Shown: one piece after another, positions 62,830 to 64,000 of the stretch
Position numbering within the stretch: position 1 is the stretch's first letter
Layout of the letters: every line of letters starts with the position of its first letter
Assembly (NCBI GenBank): GCA_963662395.1
Contig: OY759511.1
Span: forward strand, 2,170,001 to 2,234,000
Source: JAPOXR01 sp963662395
Lineage (GTDB): Bacteria; Pseudomonadota; Alphaproteobacteria; Rhodobacterales; Rhodobacteraceae
DNA: 64,000 bases
Direction of reading: 5' to 3'
Notes under the pieces: model-generated
Told to the model about the DNA's origin: nothing
What the model saw: the letters and a program-made list of their open reading frames with translations, nothing else
Database searches by the model: none
Translations under genes and position numbers: made by a program

Positions 62830-63912
62830 ATGTCCGAAGAATTGGAAGAATACAAGGACCCCGAGTTCAACGAGGACGACACCTCAGAAACGCCTCCAAG
62901 TGATATTGTAGCCTATAACGAATTAAGGTCTTGCGCCGATCTAGCACGCATGACGGAGGATGGCGTAATCAACCTACAACCAGACTTTCAAAGAGGTGTA
63001 GTCTGGAAGACTGCTGATCAGACGCGCTTCGTCGACTCGCTTGTCAAGCAGCTTCCAATCCCCAGCATGTGCTTTGCTCTCGACCATACCACGGACAGAT
63101 GGATTGTGATCGACGGGCTGCAACGTATGACCTCAATCGTCAAATTCTTGCGGGGAGGCGAATGGCAATTGTCGCGACTTGACGACATTGACGAACGACT
63201 GTCCGGCAAGGTGGCCGCATTTTTCAAGACCGGAAAGGGTGACACCAAGAAGATCTTTGATCGGGTTCAGAACAAGACTCTGCCGATTACTGTACTGAGA
63301 TGCGAGCTCAATAAACGAAACCACATGGAGTATCTGTTCACCGTATTCCACCGTCTCAATACTGGCGGATCAAAGCTCAACAACCAAGAAATTCGCAACT
63401 GTATTTTCAGCGGCCCATTTAATCTCCTTCTTCGAGAATTGGACATGCTTCCAAATTGGCGGAAGTTCAACCGAATGGCAGATGGGAATGACTACCGTCT
63501 CGTCAAGCAAGAAGTTATACTCCGCATCTTTGCCTTCGCTGAAGAAATGAACAGTTACACTGGACAGGTCGGTAAGTTTCTCAATGACTATATGCACCCT
63601 CGGCGTAATATGACCGCCAGCGAAATTGACCAGAAACACAGGTCATTTGAACGCACAGTTGACGTTGTAGAGCGAATTTTCCCCGAAGGTCCGGGAGAGC
63701 GGTTCCCAACGGCAATTGTCGAAGCGCTTTTTGTTGGTATAATGAAGAACATTGATGCAGTAGAAGATTTACCTGACAAAGACCTGCGGGCATGTTTTAA
63801 TGAACTTAAGAATGCACAGCCGTTTCGAGAGGAAGGTCTAGCAGAGGGGTTATCGAAGAAAGAAAAAGTCTTTGCACGGCTGAATGAAGCGCTGACTATC
63901 TTTTCTCCATGA
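62830..63912 (+). CDS. DUF262 domain protein
   Basis: The 360-residue protein has an N-terminal DUF262 (ParB-like/GmrS-N-like) domain. Its key motif is WIVIDGLQRMTSIVKFL, a variant of the DGQQR motif that serves as the nucleotide-binding/hydrolysis site in characterised relatives. The preceding DFQRGVVWKTADQTRFVDSL and downstream MEYLFTVFHRLNTGGSKLNN with QEIRNCIF are typical. The C-terminal half is helical. The ATG at 62830 (SEELEEYKDPEF) was chosen; upstream starts are possible. It is divergent from the R-M operon, and its stop overlaps the next gene's start by four bases, pointing to a two-gene system. The relatively lower GC content of this end (63 kb onwards) suggests acquisition by transfer. 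Confidence 0.85.
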   Translation: MSEELEEYKDPEFNEDDTSETPPSDIVAYNELRSCADLARMTEDGVINLQPDFQRGVVWKTADQTRFVDSLVKQLPIPSMCFALDHTTDRWIVIDGLQRMTSIVKFLRGGEWQLSRLDDIDERLSGKVAAFFKTGKGDTKKIFDRVQNKTLPITVLRCELNKRNHMEYLFTVFHRLNTGGSKLNNQEIRNCIFSGPFNLLLRELDMLPNWRKFNRMADGNDYRLVKQEVILRIFAFAEEMNSYTGQVGKFLNDYMHPRRNMTASEIDQKHRSFERTVDVVERIFPEGPGERFPTAIVEALFVGIMKNIDAVEDLPDKDLRACFNELKNAQPFREEGLAEGLSKKEKVFARLNEALTIFSP

Positions 63913-64000
63913 TATCCTATTCTTACATCGAGAAAAACCTGAGAGCGCTTGATACGCGTTATCGTAATAGCCGCGGCAACAAGGATGCGGACTTTGCTTC
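63909..64000 (+). CDS. 5-prime end of an unidentified gene paired with DUF262
   Basis: A frame starts at ATG 63909, overlapping the DUF262 stop (ATGA), and reads ISYSYIEKNLRALDTRYRN followed by SRGNKDADFA before the window ends. Thirty residues are too few to assign a family. The coupling suggests a partner protein; HEPN-like nucleases often follow DUF262 genes, but this is only a possibility. Confidence 0.5.
   Translation, partial: MISYSYIEKNLRALDTRYRNSRGNKDADFA

Noticed and set aside
1..64000. CRISPR array
   Set aside because: I saw no regularly spaced direct repeats of 25-40 bases and no cas genes.
1..64000. tRNA or rRNA genes
   Set aside because: No cloverleaf with a GGTTCGAATCC-like T-arm and no rRNA segment was recognised by eye; a covariance search would be decisive.

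Overview
The window is GC-rich chromosomal DNA from an alphaproteobacterium. The evidence is gene content and order: rpoZ - relA/spoT - DUF2062 - pdxJ - acpS ... lepB - rnc - era - DUF1491 - recO, leuS next to a DUF3576 lipoprotein and lptE, lolA next to ftsK, and DUF2794, hspQ and TacA/TacT-type genes. A Rhodospirillales-like lineage is a reasonable guess but is not proven here. Many starts are TTG or GTG, and genes often overlap by 4 to 14 bases.

Layout. 0.5-5.1 kb: accA, a MalY/PatB-type lyase, an ankyrin remnant, a MntA/HepT toxin-antitoxin pair, a small LysM-like ORF and peptide deformylase. 5.2-8.4 kb (minus): sialidase-like protein, two membrane proteins and RNase H, closely packed. 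8.6-13.5 kb (plus): rpoZ, relA/spoT, DUF2062, pdxJ, acpS. 14-16 kb: a decayed OLD-like ATPase/TOPRIM pair. 16.3-19.8 kb: lepB, rnc, era, DUF1491, recO. 19.8-23.4 kb (minus): DUF3576 lipoprotein, leuS, lptE. 23.7-28.2 kb: two adjacent insertion elements, an IS66-like one carrying a DUF4338 (DruA-type) passenger and an ISNCY-like one, both with broken transposases. 28.5-36.1 kb: yggS, an L,D-transpeptidase, ribA, a lytic transglycosylase lipoprotein, lolA, ftsK and an aminotransferase. 36.6-43.9 kb: a helicase IV-like protein, a broken Fic gene, an amidase and a TacA/TacT-like module. 44.3-49.1 kb: a TPR protein, a ubiquinone hydroxylase, Trm112, a LON-N protein and CnoX-like thioredoxin. 49.7-50.6 kb: an HTH antitoxin with an amber-interrupted DUF4258 toxin. 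50.6-56.0 kb: xthA, two response regulators, hspQ, gamma-glutamyltransferase and DUF2794.

56.1-60.1 kb is a nested transposon. An ISKra4-type element is split by a 2.4-kb element whose single 777-aa protein joins a DUF4338 domain to a Tn5/IS4-type DDE transposase. The 8-bp target duplication is visible, and removing the insert plus one repeat copy restores the ISKra4 reading frame. 60.2-64 kb is a defence island: a NgoMIV-type restriction enzyme, its cytosine methyltransferase, a Vsr nickase and a divergent DUF262 gene followed by a gene cut by the window end.

The central theme is a stable housekeeping backbone interrupted by mobile and defence modules in all stages of decay. The most noteworthy observation is that DUF4338, known from the Druantia anti-phage system, occurs twice, each time inside a different kind of transposon.
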